Shown: positions 1 through 9,319, counted from the stretch's first letter. The stretch is DNA of 64,000 nt from Stieleria magnilauensis (GCA_007753675.1 CP036432.1:9178233-9242232), one strand, 5' to 3'. The notes: generated by a model from the letters alone, not told the origin. Translations and numbers: made by a program.

Positions 1-1154
1 GGGTACCACTTGCCTTGCCCGTAGTGCAGCAACGCGCCGGGTGCGACGGTGTCACGCAGTTTCAAGAGCAGCACGTTGGAAAGCACGCGTTTCTCTTTTC
101 CCACCGCATCGGTGTTCCACTGGGGATCGTCGACATTGTCGATGGCGACAAACGTCGGTTCGCCGCCCATCGTCAACCGCACGTCACCGATCGCCAGCAC
201 CTCGTCGACGCGATCACCGGCCGCCAGAATCTCGGACCACTGTTGATCGGTGTAGGGCTTGGTCGTCCGCGGCGCTTCCAAGATCCGCGTGACAGTCATC
301 TCGTGCACGAATTCGACTTCGCACGGTTCATGACCGCCCGTGATCGGCGCCGCATCGCTGTAGTGTGGCGTGCACGCCAAAGGGATATGTCCTTCGCCGG
401 CCATCAACCCGCTGGTCGGATCCAATCCGACCCAACCCGCACCCGGCAGATAGACTTCGGTCCAGGCGTGCAGATCACAGAAGTCGGCGGCCGGACCGGC
501 CGGACCTTCGATCGGTTTTTCGTCCGGCGCCAGTTGGATCAAGTAGCCCGAGACGAACCGCGCGGCCATGCCGATGTGGCGAAACGCTTGAACGAGCATC
601 CAGGCCGAATCGCGGCACGATCCGCTGGCCAATTTCAAGGTTTCCTCGGGCGTTTGCACACCGGGCTCCAGGCGGATCTTGTAATCGATCCGCTGTTGAG
701 CCATGCGGTTGACATCGACCAGAAAATCGATCACCCGCTCAGACTTCTTGGGCAGTTCGCTGACCCAATCAGCCAACAGGGGCGTCATCGGTTCGGTGAC
801 CAGATACGGCGCCAGCTGAAGCTCGATTTCGGGTGCGTATTGAAACGGCCAGGATTCGGCGCTCTCTTCGACGAAAAAATCGAACGGGTTGATCACCGTC
901 ATGTCGGCAACCAAATCGACGACGATCGACAGTTCTCGCGCCTTCTTGGGGAACACGACTCGCGCGACCGGATTGGCGAACGGGTCTTGTTGCCAATTGA
1001 TGAAGTGGTCTTCGGGACGGACACTCAGATCGTACGAGACGATTTTCGTGCGGCCGTGATAGGCCGGGCGAAGCCGTATTTTTTGCGGGCCAAGCCCGAC
1101 GGAGCGGTCGTATTGATACTGAGTCTTGTGGTGGAGAGCGACGCGGATGGTCAT
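1..1154 (-). CDS. transglutaminase-like protein, N-terminal part (cut by window edge)
   Basis: The frame is open from an ATG at 1154 to the left edge, so only about 384 residues are visible. The first ~130 residues look like the bacterial transglutaminase N-terminal region, followed by a papain-fold core with a complete candidate triad: Cys180 (SGSCRD), His229 (DLHAW) and Asp245 (GLDPTSG). Near residue 340 a second region begins (TMGGEPTFVA), typical of the long DUF2126-containing members, so the full protein is probably about 1100 residues. Its ATG overlaps the stop of the alpha-E gene (ATGA), implying translational coupling. These families co-occur with a circularly permuted ATP-grasp protein, as here, and are thought to make or process a peptide or amide linkage; the substrate is unknown. 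Confidence 0.9.
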   Translation of the reverse strand, partial: MTIRVALHHKTQYQYDRSVGLGPQKIRLRPAYHGRTKIVSYDLSVRPEDHFINWQQDPFANPVARVVFPKKARELSIVVDLVADMTVINPFDFFVEESAESWPFQYAPEIELQLAPYLVTEPMTPLLADWVSELPKKSERVIDFLVDVNRMAQQRIDYKIRLEPGVQTPEETLKLASGSCRDSAWMLVQAFRHIGMAARFVSGYLIQLAPDEKPIEGPAGPAADFCDLHAWTEVYLPGAGWVGLDPTSGLMAGEGHIPLACTPHYSDAAPITGGHEPCEVEFVHEMTVTRILEAPRTTKPYTDQQWSEILAAGDRVDEVLAIGDVRLTMGGEPTFVAIDNVDDPQWNTDAVGKEKRVLSNVLLLKLRDTVAPGALLHYGQGKWY

Positions 1155-2101
1155 GCAGATTGGGTTGCGTAAAAGTAGTCTTGTCCGAGTGAATCACCGA
1201 CGGCGTTGAGTTCAATCTGCAAGCGATCGACGAATTGATGCATGCCGCCGGCGATCACTTCTTTGACGTTGGTGTTTTCCAAGCGATGACGAAGTGCGGC
1301 GATTCGCTGCCTGGCTTGTCCGGGCAACTCCGATTCGGATTCGCTTTCGATCTCGCGAAGCGATCGGTCAACACCGGCGACACAGGAATAGATGCTGCGC
1401 GGGAACGTCCGGTGGAAGAGGAAAAAGGCGACGATCTTTTCGATATCCATCAGCTGATGTTCGCGGCGATAGGCTTCGAATCCGCTGATCGCCAGCAGCA
1501 GCGTGGACCACTGCAGGTCATCGACCGCGGTGCCGACGTCTTCCACACGAGGCAGCAAGTTGAAGTACTTGACGTCCAAAATCCGGGACGTCTTGTCGGC
1601 CCGCTCGAGCAAACGCCCGACGTTGAGAAAGTGCCAGGCGGTGTTGTGGGGCATCGTGTTGTCCAACACGCCGGTCCACATCAGTGCGTGGTCGCGAACC
1701 TGCTCAAAAAAATCCGCCGTCGGGTCGGTCAACTGTGACGGGCTGCTGTCGCGAACGAAATGGTAGAAATCATTGAGTTCCTCAAACGCCTCGGTCGACA
1801 ACGCCTCGCGGACGCTCCGTGCGTTTTCGCGCGATGCCCGTAAACACGTCAGCATCGAACTGTGGTACTCGCGATCAAACGCCAAGAATTGCACCACGTT
1901 CTGACAGTTCGCCGTGCCGTACTTGGCCTTGAACCACTCGTTGTCGCCGGTCACCTGAACCAACGGTTTCCAGGGATCGACCAGATATTCCGGTTGGTCC
2001 AACGTCATGTGCAACGTCACTTCGATGAATCGAGCCAAATTCTCAGCTCGCTCGGCCTGACGGCTCATCCAGTAAATCGATTCAGCAACACGTGAAAGCA
2101 T
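1151..2101 (-). CDS. alpha-E domain-containing protein (DUF403)
   Basis: This 316-residue protein opens with the diagnostic alpha-E start (MLSRVAESIYWMSRQAERAE) and is predicted all-helical over its length, the usual size for the family. The function of alpha-E proteins is unproven. They are consistently encoded between an ATP-grasp peptide-ligase-like protein and a transglutaminase, exactly the arrangement here. The stop overlaps the start of the transglutaminase gene by 4 nt (ATGA), and the ATP-grasp gene ends 108 nt upstream, so all three probably form one minus-strand operon. Confidence 0.93.
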   Translation of the reverse strand: MLSRVAESIYWMSRQAERAENLARFIEVTLHMTLDQPEYLVDPWKPLVQVTGDNEWFKAKYGTANCQNVVQFLAFDREYHSSMLTCLRASRENARSVREALSTEAFEELNDFYHFVRDSSPSQLTDPTADFFEQVRDHALMWTGVLDNTMPHNTAWHFLNVGRLLERADKTSRILDVKYFNLLPRVEDVGTAVDDLQWSTLLLAISGFEAYRREHQLMDIEKIVAFFLFHRTFPRSIYSCVAGVDRSLREIESESESELPGQARQRIAALRHRLENTNVKEVIAGGMHQFVDRLQIELNAVGDSLGQDYFYATQSA

Positions 2102-2209
2102 AAAAGGCTCAGTTAAATGGTAGCCGGTTCGTTTTCAATCGGTCATTCGTCTACGTCGCATCTCGCCTGGGGCGGTCGAGCGACTCACATCCGCGATTTG
2201 CGGTTCGGG

Positions 2210-3757
2210 TCAGTGATCGACCGGGTCGGTTTCGTCGTCGTGCGCACTGGCGACCGCCTGTCCCTGTTCGGCGACCACCCAGGTATCCTTGCTGCCGCCG
2301 CCCTGTGAGGAATTGACGACCAACGATCCCTTGCGCAGCGCCACGCGGGTCAAACCGCCCGGCAACACCCAAACGTCATCCGGTCGGCTGCACAGAATGT
2401 AGGGTCGCAAATCGACGTGACGGCCTTCCAAGTGATCGTCGATCACCGTCGGGGCGCGCGACAGTTCCAGCGTCGGTTGGGCGATCCAGTTCCGCGGATC
2501 CGCTTTGATCTTCTCGGCGAACTCCTCGCGTTCTTCCGGTTTCGCGTGCGGACCGATCAGAATGCCATAACCGCCCGATTCCCCGGCCGCCTTGATCACC
2601 AATTCGTCCATGTGCGACAACACGTACTTCCGATCCTCTTCCTTTTGGCAAACGTAGGTCGGAACGTTCGGCAAGATCGGCTCTTCATCCAAATAATACT
2701 TAATCATGTCCGGGACGAACGCATAGATCACCTTGTCGTCGGCAATGCCCGTCCCGGGGGCATTGGCCAAGCAGACGTTGCCCGCGCGGTACACGTCCAT
2801 CAATCCCTCGACCCCCAGCACGCTGTCTTTGCGAAACGTCTTGGGATCCAAAAACGTGTCATCGACCCGCCGGTAGATCACGTCCACACGCTGCAGCCCG
2901 CGTGTCGTTTTCATGTAGACGAAGTCGCCTTCGACGACCAAGTCGCGGCCCTCGACCAATTGAACCCCCATCCGCTGGGCCAAGAACGAGTGCTCGTAGT
3001 AGGCGCTGTTGAAAACACCGGGTGTCAACACGACGACGGTCGGATCGGAAACATGCGGCGGCGCGACATCGCGCAACAGCTGAAACAGTCGCGACGTGTA
3101 ATCGGTGACCGGGCGAACCCGCGACGCGCCGAACACCTGCGGAAAGTTCCGTTTCATCACGTGACGGTTCTGCAACACATACGACACCCCGGACGGACAT
3201 CGCAAATTGTCTTCCAGAACGTAAACGGTCCCCGTATTGTCACGGACCAAATCCGTGCCCGTGATGTGACACCAGACGTCGTTGAAGGGTTTCAGTCCGC
3301 GACATTCCTCGAGATACGCCGGGGCCGTGTCGACCAACTCCGCCGGAATGATCCCCTCCTTGATGATCGCCCGTTCGTTGTAGACGTCACAGAGGAACCG
3401 ATTCAGCGCACGGATCCGTTGACGCAAACCGGCGTCGATGTGCTTCCACAAGATCGCCGAGACGATCCGCGGCACCACGTCAAAGGGCATGATCTTTTCG
3501 GTGCCCGACTTGTCACTGTAGACCGTGAACGTGATCCCCATCCGGAACAGGGCCTGCTCGATCGCATGCTGGCGACGCGACAGTTCCTGCGGCGGAAAGC
3601 GGTTGAACAGCGAGACTAACTCTTCAGCATCCGGACGAGCGAGATTGTTTTTGTCGACTAACTCGTCGAAGAAACCATCCGTCTGATAATTCGGCAGGGA
3701 CGGAATCGGACCAAGTGACTGCATCTGAGACACGGATCCGGAAGTTTGTTTTTGCAT
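2210..3757 (-). CDS. circularly permuted ATP-grasp type 2 family protein
   Basis: The product is 515 residues from the chosen ATG at 3757 (MQKQTSG); the frame runs on to 3868, but the extra 37 residues are low complexity and not family-like. Visible features are the N-terminal region (VDKNNLARPDAEEL, about 35 residues in), the central IMPFDVVPRI and VLTPGVFNSAYYEH segments, and the ATP-grasp part with VIKAAGESGGYGI. Permuted ATP-grasp proteins are predicted ATP-dependent carboxylate-amine ligases. It is the first gene of the putative operon with alpha-E and transglutaminase genes. The final ~20 residues are acidic. Confidence 0.92.
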   Translation of the reverse strand: MQKQTSGSVSQMQSLGPIPSLPNYQTDGFFDELVDKNNLARPDAEELVSLFNRFPPQELSRRQHAIEQALFRMGITFTVYSDKSGTEKIMPFDVVPRIVSAILWKHIDAGLRQRIRALNRFLCDVYNERAIIKEGIIPAELVDTAPAYLEECRGLKPFNDVWCHITGTDLVRDNTGTVYVLEDNLRCPSGVSYVLQNRHVMKRNFPQVFGASRVRPVTDYTSRLFQLLRDVAPPHVSDPTVVVLTPGVFNSAYYEHSFLAQRMGVQLVEGRDLVVEGDFVYMKTTRGLQRVDVIYRRVDDTFLDPKTFRKDSVLGVEGLMDVYRAGNVCLANAPGTGIADDKVIYAFVPDMIKYYLDEEPILPNVPTYVCQKEEDRKYVLSHMDELVIKAAGESGGYGILIGPHAKPEEREEFAEKIKADPRNWIAQPTLELSRAPTVIDDHLEGRHVDLRPYILCSRPDDVWVLPGGLTRVALRKGSLVVNSSQGGGSKDTWVVAEQGQAVASAHDDETDPVDH

Positions 3758-4055
3758 GGCGGACTCTTTTGCGCGTGCTGCAAAGCAGTGCGCAACAGGC
3801 AAACGAAACGACACGAGTAAAAAAAGGACGTTCGGTGGTGGAGCTGGATCCGCCAAGTTCCAGACCATGGACAGATTCTAATCAGATCTGTCTCCGGACG
3901 CCTCCTGGCAGTCGCCCGGCAGCACCTTGCGGGGCACAGCCCTCCCGAAAGCCTACTTTAAGGGAACGGCGTGATCTCCGCATCCATCCCAGGCCAAGGT
4001 TTCGACAACATTGACCAAATCGCTCCGCCGCGCGGTCGGCCGACGGCGCTGTATC

Positions 4056-6326
4056 ATGAGCCTGTCGTTTTGCGACGGAATCTCCCTTCGACTGCTTCTT
4101 TCCTACTCTTTGCGATCTGACCCACCCGTGCGCGGCGACACCCTGAAACGGCTACCGCTCTATTCGCTCGCCTCGGGCGTGATCGTCGCGATCGTGTTGA
4201 TGGCCGTCGCCCTCTCCGGGGCACCGATCCCCAACATCGGCCTCGGGGCGCTCGGTTTGCTGCCACTGGCGGCGGCACTGGTGGATGCCGTTCGTTTGAA
4301 AACGAAATACGCGTCCGGCCGGCCCAATCGGGACGACGGGGCAGGGCAGGGGGGGACGGGCCAAACGACGCCCCAGTCGGAACTGCAAGAGTGGCTCAAG
4401 GAAAAGGCGGAATCGCTGGCCGCGCAGGAACAGGAACTCAACGCACGCGCGCTGTCGTTGCAGCAGTGGATGCAATTCCCCGATGCGATCGACTTCAAGA
4501 ACACCGACCCGACCCGCCGGCCGCCGCCGACCGAGACGCCGGAAATCTCCGTCGATGACCCGATGGCACGGCACGATCGCGAGTTGCTGGAATTGGTCGA
4601 AGCCAAAACGCGAGAGCTGTTTGACAGCATTAAACAAGACGCCTACCGCAAAGAAATCGGCGACCGCAAAGTTTTTGACAATGAAAAAGTCCGCACGGAT
4701 CTGGTCGCCCTGGTTTCCGACGTCGTGGCGATCTACCGCCCCGGCGAGACAGCACCGCTGCTGAAAACCAATGTCGACGCCGTCTCACGGGCCGTCGGAC
4801 GGGCTTCGTTGAGACTGTTGGTCGCGGTGGAAAGTCTGCCGGGCGGATTGGCCAGCTATGATTTCCAGTCGATCTACAACGTGGTCATGCGGGCAGTCAA
4901 AACCTTCGGCCTCTACAAGTCGGCCCGACCGTACATCGATGTCGCCTCCAACGTGCTGTTCGCCGGCCGGATTGTCAGCAGCACCAACCCGCTGACCCTG
5001 GTCGCGTGGTGGGCAGCCAGCAAAGCGACAACCTACGGCGCATCCAAATTGGGCACCCACGTACTGGATCAACAAGCCGTCGGGCTGATCCGCCAGCTCG
5101 TTGAAATCGTTGCCATCGAAGTCGCGTCGATCTACAGCCCGATGGTCCGCTACCGAGACGTCCATTGGATTTACGGCGTCGAATTGGTTCATCTGGCCAG
5201 CGAACTGGCGATCTCCGACTCCGCCCGCGTGGCGGCGATGAAACAATTGTCGGCGCTGAACCTGCGCGATGAGTACGGTCGGGTTTCACTGCTGCGCCAT
5301 CTGGCCGACGGTTCCACCTCGCGACCGTCCGACTACCAACCCGCCCAATCCCTGCCGGCATCGGATCGCAAGATCGTGGCCGAGCGTTTGGAAGCGTTCT
5401 TGCTGACCTACGTTCTGGACGACAAAAAAAATCGTCCTCAAAAAGCCACGATCGACGCCTGGCAAACCTCGGCGGCGGACCGCCTGGAGATTCAATTCCG
5501 TGTCGGCCAAGTCGACGTGTCACCCGAAGAACAAACCGAACGGGCGATCTGCGCGCTCGCTTCGTTTGCCCTCCAACACTTCGGGGACGACCCCGAACCG
5601 GCGATCGGCCGGCTTAAAATGACGCAAACCTTCAACGCAATCGATTCGTCGTCCCGCGCCCGCCTGGTCCGAGAAATCCAAGCCGAGCCGCCGTTCTTGT
5701 ACCACCCACCTAGCCTGGATCCGGACGGCGAAATTTGCAAACGCTTCCTGACCGATCTGATCCACTTGGCCGCCAACGGTCGCAAACCACCCGAGCTTCT
5801 CGTTGCGGGGCCTCGGGCAAGCGACACTGCGGTCGAATTGGTGTCTTGGTCCGGCGAGGAAGCCATTCGTGTGACCGCCTACTTCATGCGTGCCGACGCT
5901 GATGAGCTGATCAAGCAATACCGCCAACGCGACGCCGCCCAACTGCTCGGTCAAACCAACCCGGCGAGTCTGTCACCGGAGATTGCCACGGCGCTGCATT
6001 ATCTGCTCGGCCGAACCGGCTCGGAGCAAGGGGTGCGTTGTGTGTTCAGCGATGCAACGCTGTCGGCCGATGACCAACCGGTTGCGCTGGCCCGAATCGG
6101 TTCGTCGCTGATTTGTTTTCGGCTCCAGGGCGATGCCGACCGGGCGACCGCCAGTCTGACCATCCTGTCCCGATGCGCCCTGCAGCAAGCGACGATCGAA
6201 AAAGTCCCCGGATATGTCCGCAGCGATTGCCGCGTGACCTTCCCCGACGCGACCGCGGTGTTGATCCCCGGAAGCGCGCTGGCGGGCTACGACGCGTACT
6301 TCGCCGGGCTGTTGGCCGGCGCGTGA
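4056..6326 (+). CDS. hypothetical membrane-anchored protein, unrecognised
   Basis: I do not recognise this family. From the ATG at 4056 the protein is about 756 residues; the frame is open from a TTG at 4011, and a GTG at 4128 directly before the first hydrophobic segment is an equally good start. Two close hydrophobic helices lie in the first ~80 residues (LASGVIVAIVLMAVAL and LGALGLLPLAAALV). Then comes a charged, probably coiled-coil stretch (EWLKEKAESLAAQEQELNAR) and a long helical soluble domain. Residues ~290-360 include a less polar segment (NPLTLVAWWAASKATTYG) reminiscent of DUF697-type membrane-associated regions. A GGGCAGGG double motif at 4339-4351 encodes the Gly/Gln-rich linker. 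The gene stands alone. Confidence 0.75.
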   Translation: MSLSFCDGISLRLLLSYSLRSDPPVRGDTLKRLPLYSLASGVIVAIVLMAVALSGAPIPNIGLGALGLLPLAAALVDAVRLKTKYASGRPNRDDGAGQGGTGQTTPQSELQEWLKEKAESLAAQEQELNARALSLQQWMQFPDAIDFKNTDPTRRPPPTETPEISVDDPMARHDRELLELVEAKTRELFDSIKQDAYRKEIGDRKVFDNEKVRTDLVALVSDVVAIYRPGETAPLLKTNVDAVSRAVGRASLRLLVAVESLPGGLASYDFQSIYNVVMRAVKTFGLYKSARPYIDVASNVLFAGRIVSSTNPLTLVAWWAASKATTYGASKLGTHVLDQQAVGLIRQLVEIVAIEVASIYSPMVRYRDVHWIYGVELVHLASELAISDSARVAAMKQLSALNLRDEYGRVSLLRHLADGSTSRPSDYQPAQSLPASDRKIVAERLEAFLLTYVLDDKKNRPQKATIDAWQTSAADRLEIQFRVGQVDVSPEEQTERAICALASFALQHFGDDPEPAIGRLKMTQTFNAIDSSSRARLVREIQAEPPFLYHPPSLDPDGEICKRFLTDLIHLAANGRKPPELLVAGPRASDTAVELVSWSGEEAIRVTAYFMRADADELIKQYRQRDAAQLLGQTNPASLSPEIATALHYLLGRTGSEQGVRCVFSDATLSADDQPVALARIGSSLICFRLQGDADRATASLTILSRCALQQATIEKVPGYVRSDCRVTFPDATAVLIPGSALAGYDAYFAGLLAGA
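4339..4351 (+). repeat. KOPS-like double motif GGGCAGGGCAGGG
   Basis: Two overlapping GGGCAGGG octamers (4339-4346 and 4344-4351) on the plus strand inside a coding region. First seen member of the polarised set discussed in the findings. It fits E. coli KOPS (GGGNAGGG). Confidence 0.6.
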
Positions 6327-6342
6327 TCAATTCACCACCCCC

Positions 6343-6370
6343 ACGCGCCACTGGCTCACGCCACGTGCTG
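6343..6370 (+). repeat. 28-bp dispersed repeat, copy A
   Basis: The segment beginning ACGCGCCACTGGCTCACGCC and ending CGTGCTG recurs at 58409-58436 with one mismatch. It lies just after the stop of the unrecognised membrane protein gene. Two copies 52 kb apart in intergenic DNA suggest a dispersed intergenic element; its function is unknown. Confidence 0.65.
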
Positions 6371-6500
6371 GCATGACCTCCCGGCGGGGACGGCGAACCG
6401 GCGAAAACTAATCTTTCCATTTCAGGCCTGTTTTTCCTAAAGTCCCGGTCGCTGGCGGCCGATGCGGTCGCCGCGTTCGCTGATCCCCCGCGACCCGGCT

Positions 6501-7406
6501 ATGATTCTCAACCGCCTCCTTCGACTTTCGCTGCCCCTGATGCTGCTGGCCCTGGCCGGACCAGGGATCGCTGTCGCGGAGCAGGGCAGTGTCGTCGCGG
6601 AGCAGGGCAGCATCATCGCGGAGCAGGGCAGGGCGGTTCCGCCGAACGATTCAGTTCCACAGCTTGTTTCACGCCCCACCATCTCGCTTTCGGCCGAGGC
6701 GATCGAAACCATCGCCGGTGGCCCGGAATCGTGGGCCAGCCCCGACAAGGTCGGTGGCAGCATCCAAACGATGCTGCTGCTGTCGGTCATCTCGCTCGCT
6801 CCGGCGATCCTGCTGATGACGACCTGCTACATCCGGATCATCGTCGTGCTGTCGTTGCTGCGGCAAGCGATCGGGCTGCAAGCCCTGCCGCCGACTCAAG
6901 TGCTGACCAGCATTTCCTTGTTCATGACGCTGCTGGTGATGACCCCGGTTTGGACGCGGGTCTATGACGAAGCGATCAAACCGTACAGCGATCCTGAGAC
7001 CGAGATGACGCTGGCGGAGGCCTATGAAGCCGGAGCGTTGCCGGTTCGCCAGTTCATGAGCAGGCAAATTGCGGCGGCAAAGAATCACGCCGATGTGGTC
7101 CTGTTTTACCGCCACGCGGTCCCCGACGGGCCGACCCCCAGTTCGTTCGCCGACATTCCGATCCGCGTGCTGCTGCCGGCGTTTGTGATCAGCGAACTGA
7201 AGATTGCATTTTTGATGGGCTTCAGCATTTACCTGCCGTTCCTGGTGGTCGACATCGTCGTCGCCAGCGTCACGATGTCGATGGGTATGTTCATGCTGCC
7301 ACCGGCGATGATTTCGTTGCCGCTAAAACTGTTGTTGTTCGTGCTGGTCAACGGCTGGCATTTGGTCGTCGGCATGTTGTTAGCCAGTTTTGGACCGGTG
7401 GGTTAA
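6501..7406 (+). CDS. fliP: flagellar biosynthetic protein FliP
   Basis: FliP is a core component of the flagellar type III export gate. From the ATG at 6501 the product is about 301 residues. It starts with a cleavable signal peptide (MILNRLLRLSLPLMLLALAG), as FliP usually does; the frame also opens at 6462. A short Gln/Gly-rich tandem repeat follows. The conserved core (LLLMTTCYIRIIVVLSLLR, then LIS-type segments, VLLPAFVISELKIAF, and a C-terminal membrane pair) is intact. fliQ starts at the base after its stop, so the two are coupled. No Shine-Dalgarno sequence is evident. Confidence 0.95.
   Translation: MILNRLLRLSLPLMLLALAGPGIAVAEQGSVVAEQGSIIAEQGRAVPPNDSVPQLVSRPTISLSAEAIETIAGGPESWASPDKVGGSIQTMLLLSVISLAPAILLMTTCYIRIIVVLSLLRQAIGLQALPPTQVLTSISLFMTLLVMTPVWTRVYDEAIKPYSDPETEMTLAEAYEAGALPVRQFMSRQIAAAKNHADVVLFYRHAVPDGPTPSSFADIPIRVLLPAFVISELKIAFLMGFSIYLPFLVVDIVVASVTMSMGMFMLPPAMISLPLKLLLFVLVNGWHLVVGMLLASFGPVG
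6576..6633 (+). repeat. 21-bp tandem repeat, 2.8 units, inside fliP
   Basis: Units start at 6576, 6597 and 6618, each beginning GCGGAGCAGGGCAG, and encode three VAEQGS-like copies just after the FliP signal peptide. The last unit runs into a full GGGCAGGG (6626-6633). The repeat looks like a local amplification of the KOPS-like motif in a tolerant part of the protein. Confidence 0.75.
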
Positions 7407-7670
7407 ATGACGCTCGATTCAAGCCAAGCGATTGATCTGTGCCGCCAAGCCCTGATGCTGGCCGCGCTGTTGGCCGCGCCCGTGCTGGTGATCGGTGCGG
7501 TGGTCGGTATCGTCACGGGTCTGTTGCAAACCCTGTTTCAGATCCAAGACCAATCGATTTCCTTTGTGCCCAAATTGATCGTCTCCAGCCTGGTGCTGTT
7601 GGCCTGCATGCCGTGGATGTTCTCGCGGATGATCGAATTCACACAAACCATGTTCGTCGGCCCGTTCTAA
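7407..7670 (+). CDS. fliQ: flagellar biosynthetic protein FliQ
   Basis: The 87-residue product matches FliQ in length and layout, with two membrane helices (LMLAALLAAPVLVIGAVVGI and LIVSSLVLLACMPWMF) around the conserved TLFQIQDQSISFVPK segment. FliQ packs with FliP and FliR in the export gate. Its ATG directly follows the fliP stop codon, so translation is probably coupled. Confidence 0.95.
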   Translation: MTLDSSQAIDLCRQALMLAALLAAPVLVIGAVVGIVTGLLQTLFQIQDQSISFVPKLIVSSLVLLACMPWMFSRMIEFTQTMFVGPF

Positions 7671-7763
7671 TGCTTTGATGACAACCAGACACGCCGGACG
7701 AGCGGCCATCGAGAGAGACTCCCACACCGTTTCTTGCAGGATGCAGATTAAGGAGAACGCTGG

Positions 7764-8576
7764 GTGACCACGGGAATGTTGTTACCAGGAATGGATGACG
7801 CGTTGGGCGTCGTGACCGGTCAGTGGCTGCTGCACCAGCTGATGATCTTCGCGATGGTTGCGGCCCGACTCGGCGGACTCGTCATCGCGTTGCCGACGTT
7901 GGCCAGCGGCTTGCCGGCGCGAATCCGAATCCTGCTGGTGCTCGCGATCACATTGGTTCTGGTTCCCGGTGTCGGTGCCGCGGTGCCCGCTGACGGCATT
8001 CGGCTTTCCGGTGTGGAGATTGTTTTTGCCGCCGGCCGCGAGATCATTTTCGGGATGGTCATCGGCGGCGTCGTTCAATTGCTGGTCTCGGGCATCGCCT
8101 TGGCCGGCGAACTGATTTCCAACGCCACGGGAATGCAACTGGCCCAGACCGCCGATCCATCCAGCGGTGAATCGGTCCCGCAACTCTCCCGGCTTCTGGG
8201 ATTGCTGGTCACCGCCATCCTGTTTGCCGCCGGCGGTCATCGGTTGTTGATCGATGCCTTGCTGACCAGTTTCCACCGATTCCCGCCGATGTCGGTCTCG
8301 ATCGACCAAACCCTGTCCGCTCTGGTGATCGACCATCTCGCGATCGGGATTGAATCCGGACTGCGTGTGGCCGCGCCGGTCGTCGCCTGTGTCTTGCTGA
8401 CCAATCTGGTCGTGGCGCTCGTCAGTCGGACCGTTCCGCAGTTGAACGTGCTTGCGATCGGATTGAACATCAACGTGATGGCCGCCCTGCTGCTGATGGC
8501 GTTGACGATCGGATCGGCCGGGTTGGTGTTTGAAACCGAACTCTCCAACGCGATCGCTCGGCTGGGATTGAATTGA
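7764..8576 (+). CDS. fliR: flagellar biosynthetic protein FliR
   Basis: The product is 270 residues with about six hydrophobic helices. Typical FliR features include ARLGGLVIALPTL near residue 35, the polar GIALAGELISNATGMQLAQ segment near 115-135, and the C-terminal NINVMAALLLMALTI region. The GTG at 7764 is chosen because AAGGAG lies 8 nt upstream (7750-7755), one of the few clear ribosome-binding sites in the window; an ATG at 7776 is the alternative. The stop TGA overlaps the ATG of flhB by one base. Confidence 0.95.
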   Translation: MTTGMLLPGMDDALGVVTGQWLLHQLMIFAMVAARLGGLVIALPTLASGLPARIRILLVLAITLVLVPGVGAAVPADGIRLSGVEIVFAAGREIIFGMVIGGVVQLLVSGIALAGELISNATGMQLAQTADPSSGESVPQLSRLLGLLVTAILFAAGGHRLLIDALLTSFHRFPPMSVSIDQTLSALVIDHLAIGIESGLRVAAPVVACVLLTNLVVALVSRTVPQLNVLAIGLNINVMAALLLMALTIGSAGLVFETELSNAIARLGLN

Positions 8577-9319
8577 TGTCCGACAAGATCCATCCACCGA
8601 CACCGCGCCGTCGCAAGCAAGCGAAAGAGCAGGGCAGGGCACCGCGCAGCGGCGATGTGGTGTCCGCGGGCCTGTTGTTGGCGACCACCGGATTGCTGGC
8701 CTGGTTCGGTCCGGGGCTGGCCCAATCGCTCACCGCCTCGCTGACCGAAACGCTCAGCCGGCCGAGCGAGCTTTCACTCAGTTCGTGGGAATCGCAACGG
8801 ATGATCGTCAAGGCATTTGCGGCCGTCGGCAGCCTGTTGCTGCCACTGCTCGTCGCGATGATGATCTGCGGGATCGGGCTGAATCTGTTGCAAACCGGGC
8901 TGATGATGACGCCTTCCAAACTGGCTCCCTCGCTGGATCGGATCTCGCCGGCGGCACGTTTGCAATCGATGACGTCGGCGCGGTCGCTGGGGCGATTCGC
9001 GATCACGCTGCTCAAACTGATCGCCGTCAGTACCGTCGCGATCGGGGTGGTGCGATCCAGTCTGCCCACGTTGATCGGCGTGACGCAGCTGCCGATCGCC
9101 GCGATCGCGACAACGATCTTCGACACCTTGATCGGCTGTTGTGGTTGGATGGGCGCGACCCTGCTGGCATTGGCCTGTATCGACTACTCGCTGGCCCGAT
9201 GGCAACATGAACGCGATCTGATGATGACCGAGCAAGAGCTTCGCGACGAAATGCGTGATGCCCAGCGGGCCGCCGCCGGGTCGACCGCCAGGACTCAGGC
9301 GGTCCAGGGTGTGAGCTAG
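8576..9319 (+). CDS. flhB: FlhB-like export protein lacking the C-terminal autocleavage domain
   Basis: The product is 247 residues, whereas typical FlhB is about 350-380. The N terminus (PPTPRRRKQAKEQG) and four membrane segments match FlhB, and the cytoplasmic helix starts (MTEQELRDEMRDA). The protein then ends in a short unrelated tail. The FlhB C-terminal domain with the NPTH cleavage site, which controls substrate switching, is absent here and I see no remnant of it in any frame up to leuA. A long inverted repeat begins about 20 bp after the stop. Translation is coupled to fliR (TGATG). It is either a natural short form needing a separate FlhX-type partner, or a truncated gene. Confidence 0.88.
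   Translation: MSDKIHPPTPRRRKQAKEQGRAPRSGDVVSAGLLLATTGLLAWFGPGLAQSLTASLTETLSRPSELSLSSWESQRMIVKAFAAVGSLLLPLLVAMMICGIGLNLLQTGLMMTPSKLAPSLDRISPAARLQSMTSARSLGRFAITLLKLIAVSTVAIGVVRSSLPTLIGVTQLPIAAIATTIFDTLIGCCGWMGATLLALACIDYSLARWQHERDLMMTEQELRDEMRDAQRAAAGSTARTQAVQGVS

Noticed and set aside
769..1215. Minus-strand 148-codon ORF overlapping the transglutaminase and alpha-E genes
   Set aside because: It is out of frame with both supported genes, which have clear family motifs and an ATGA overlap at this point.
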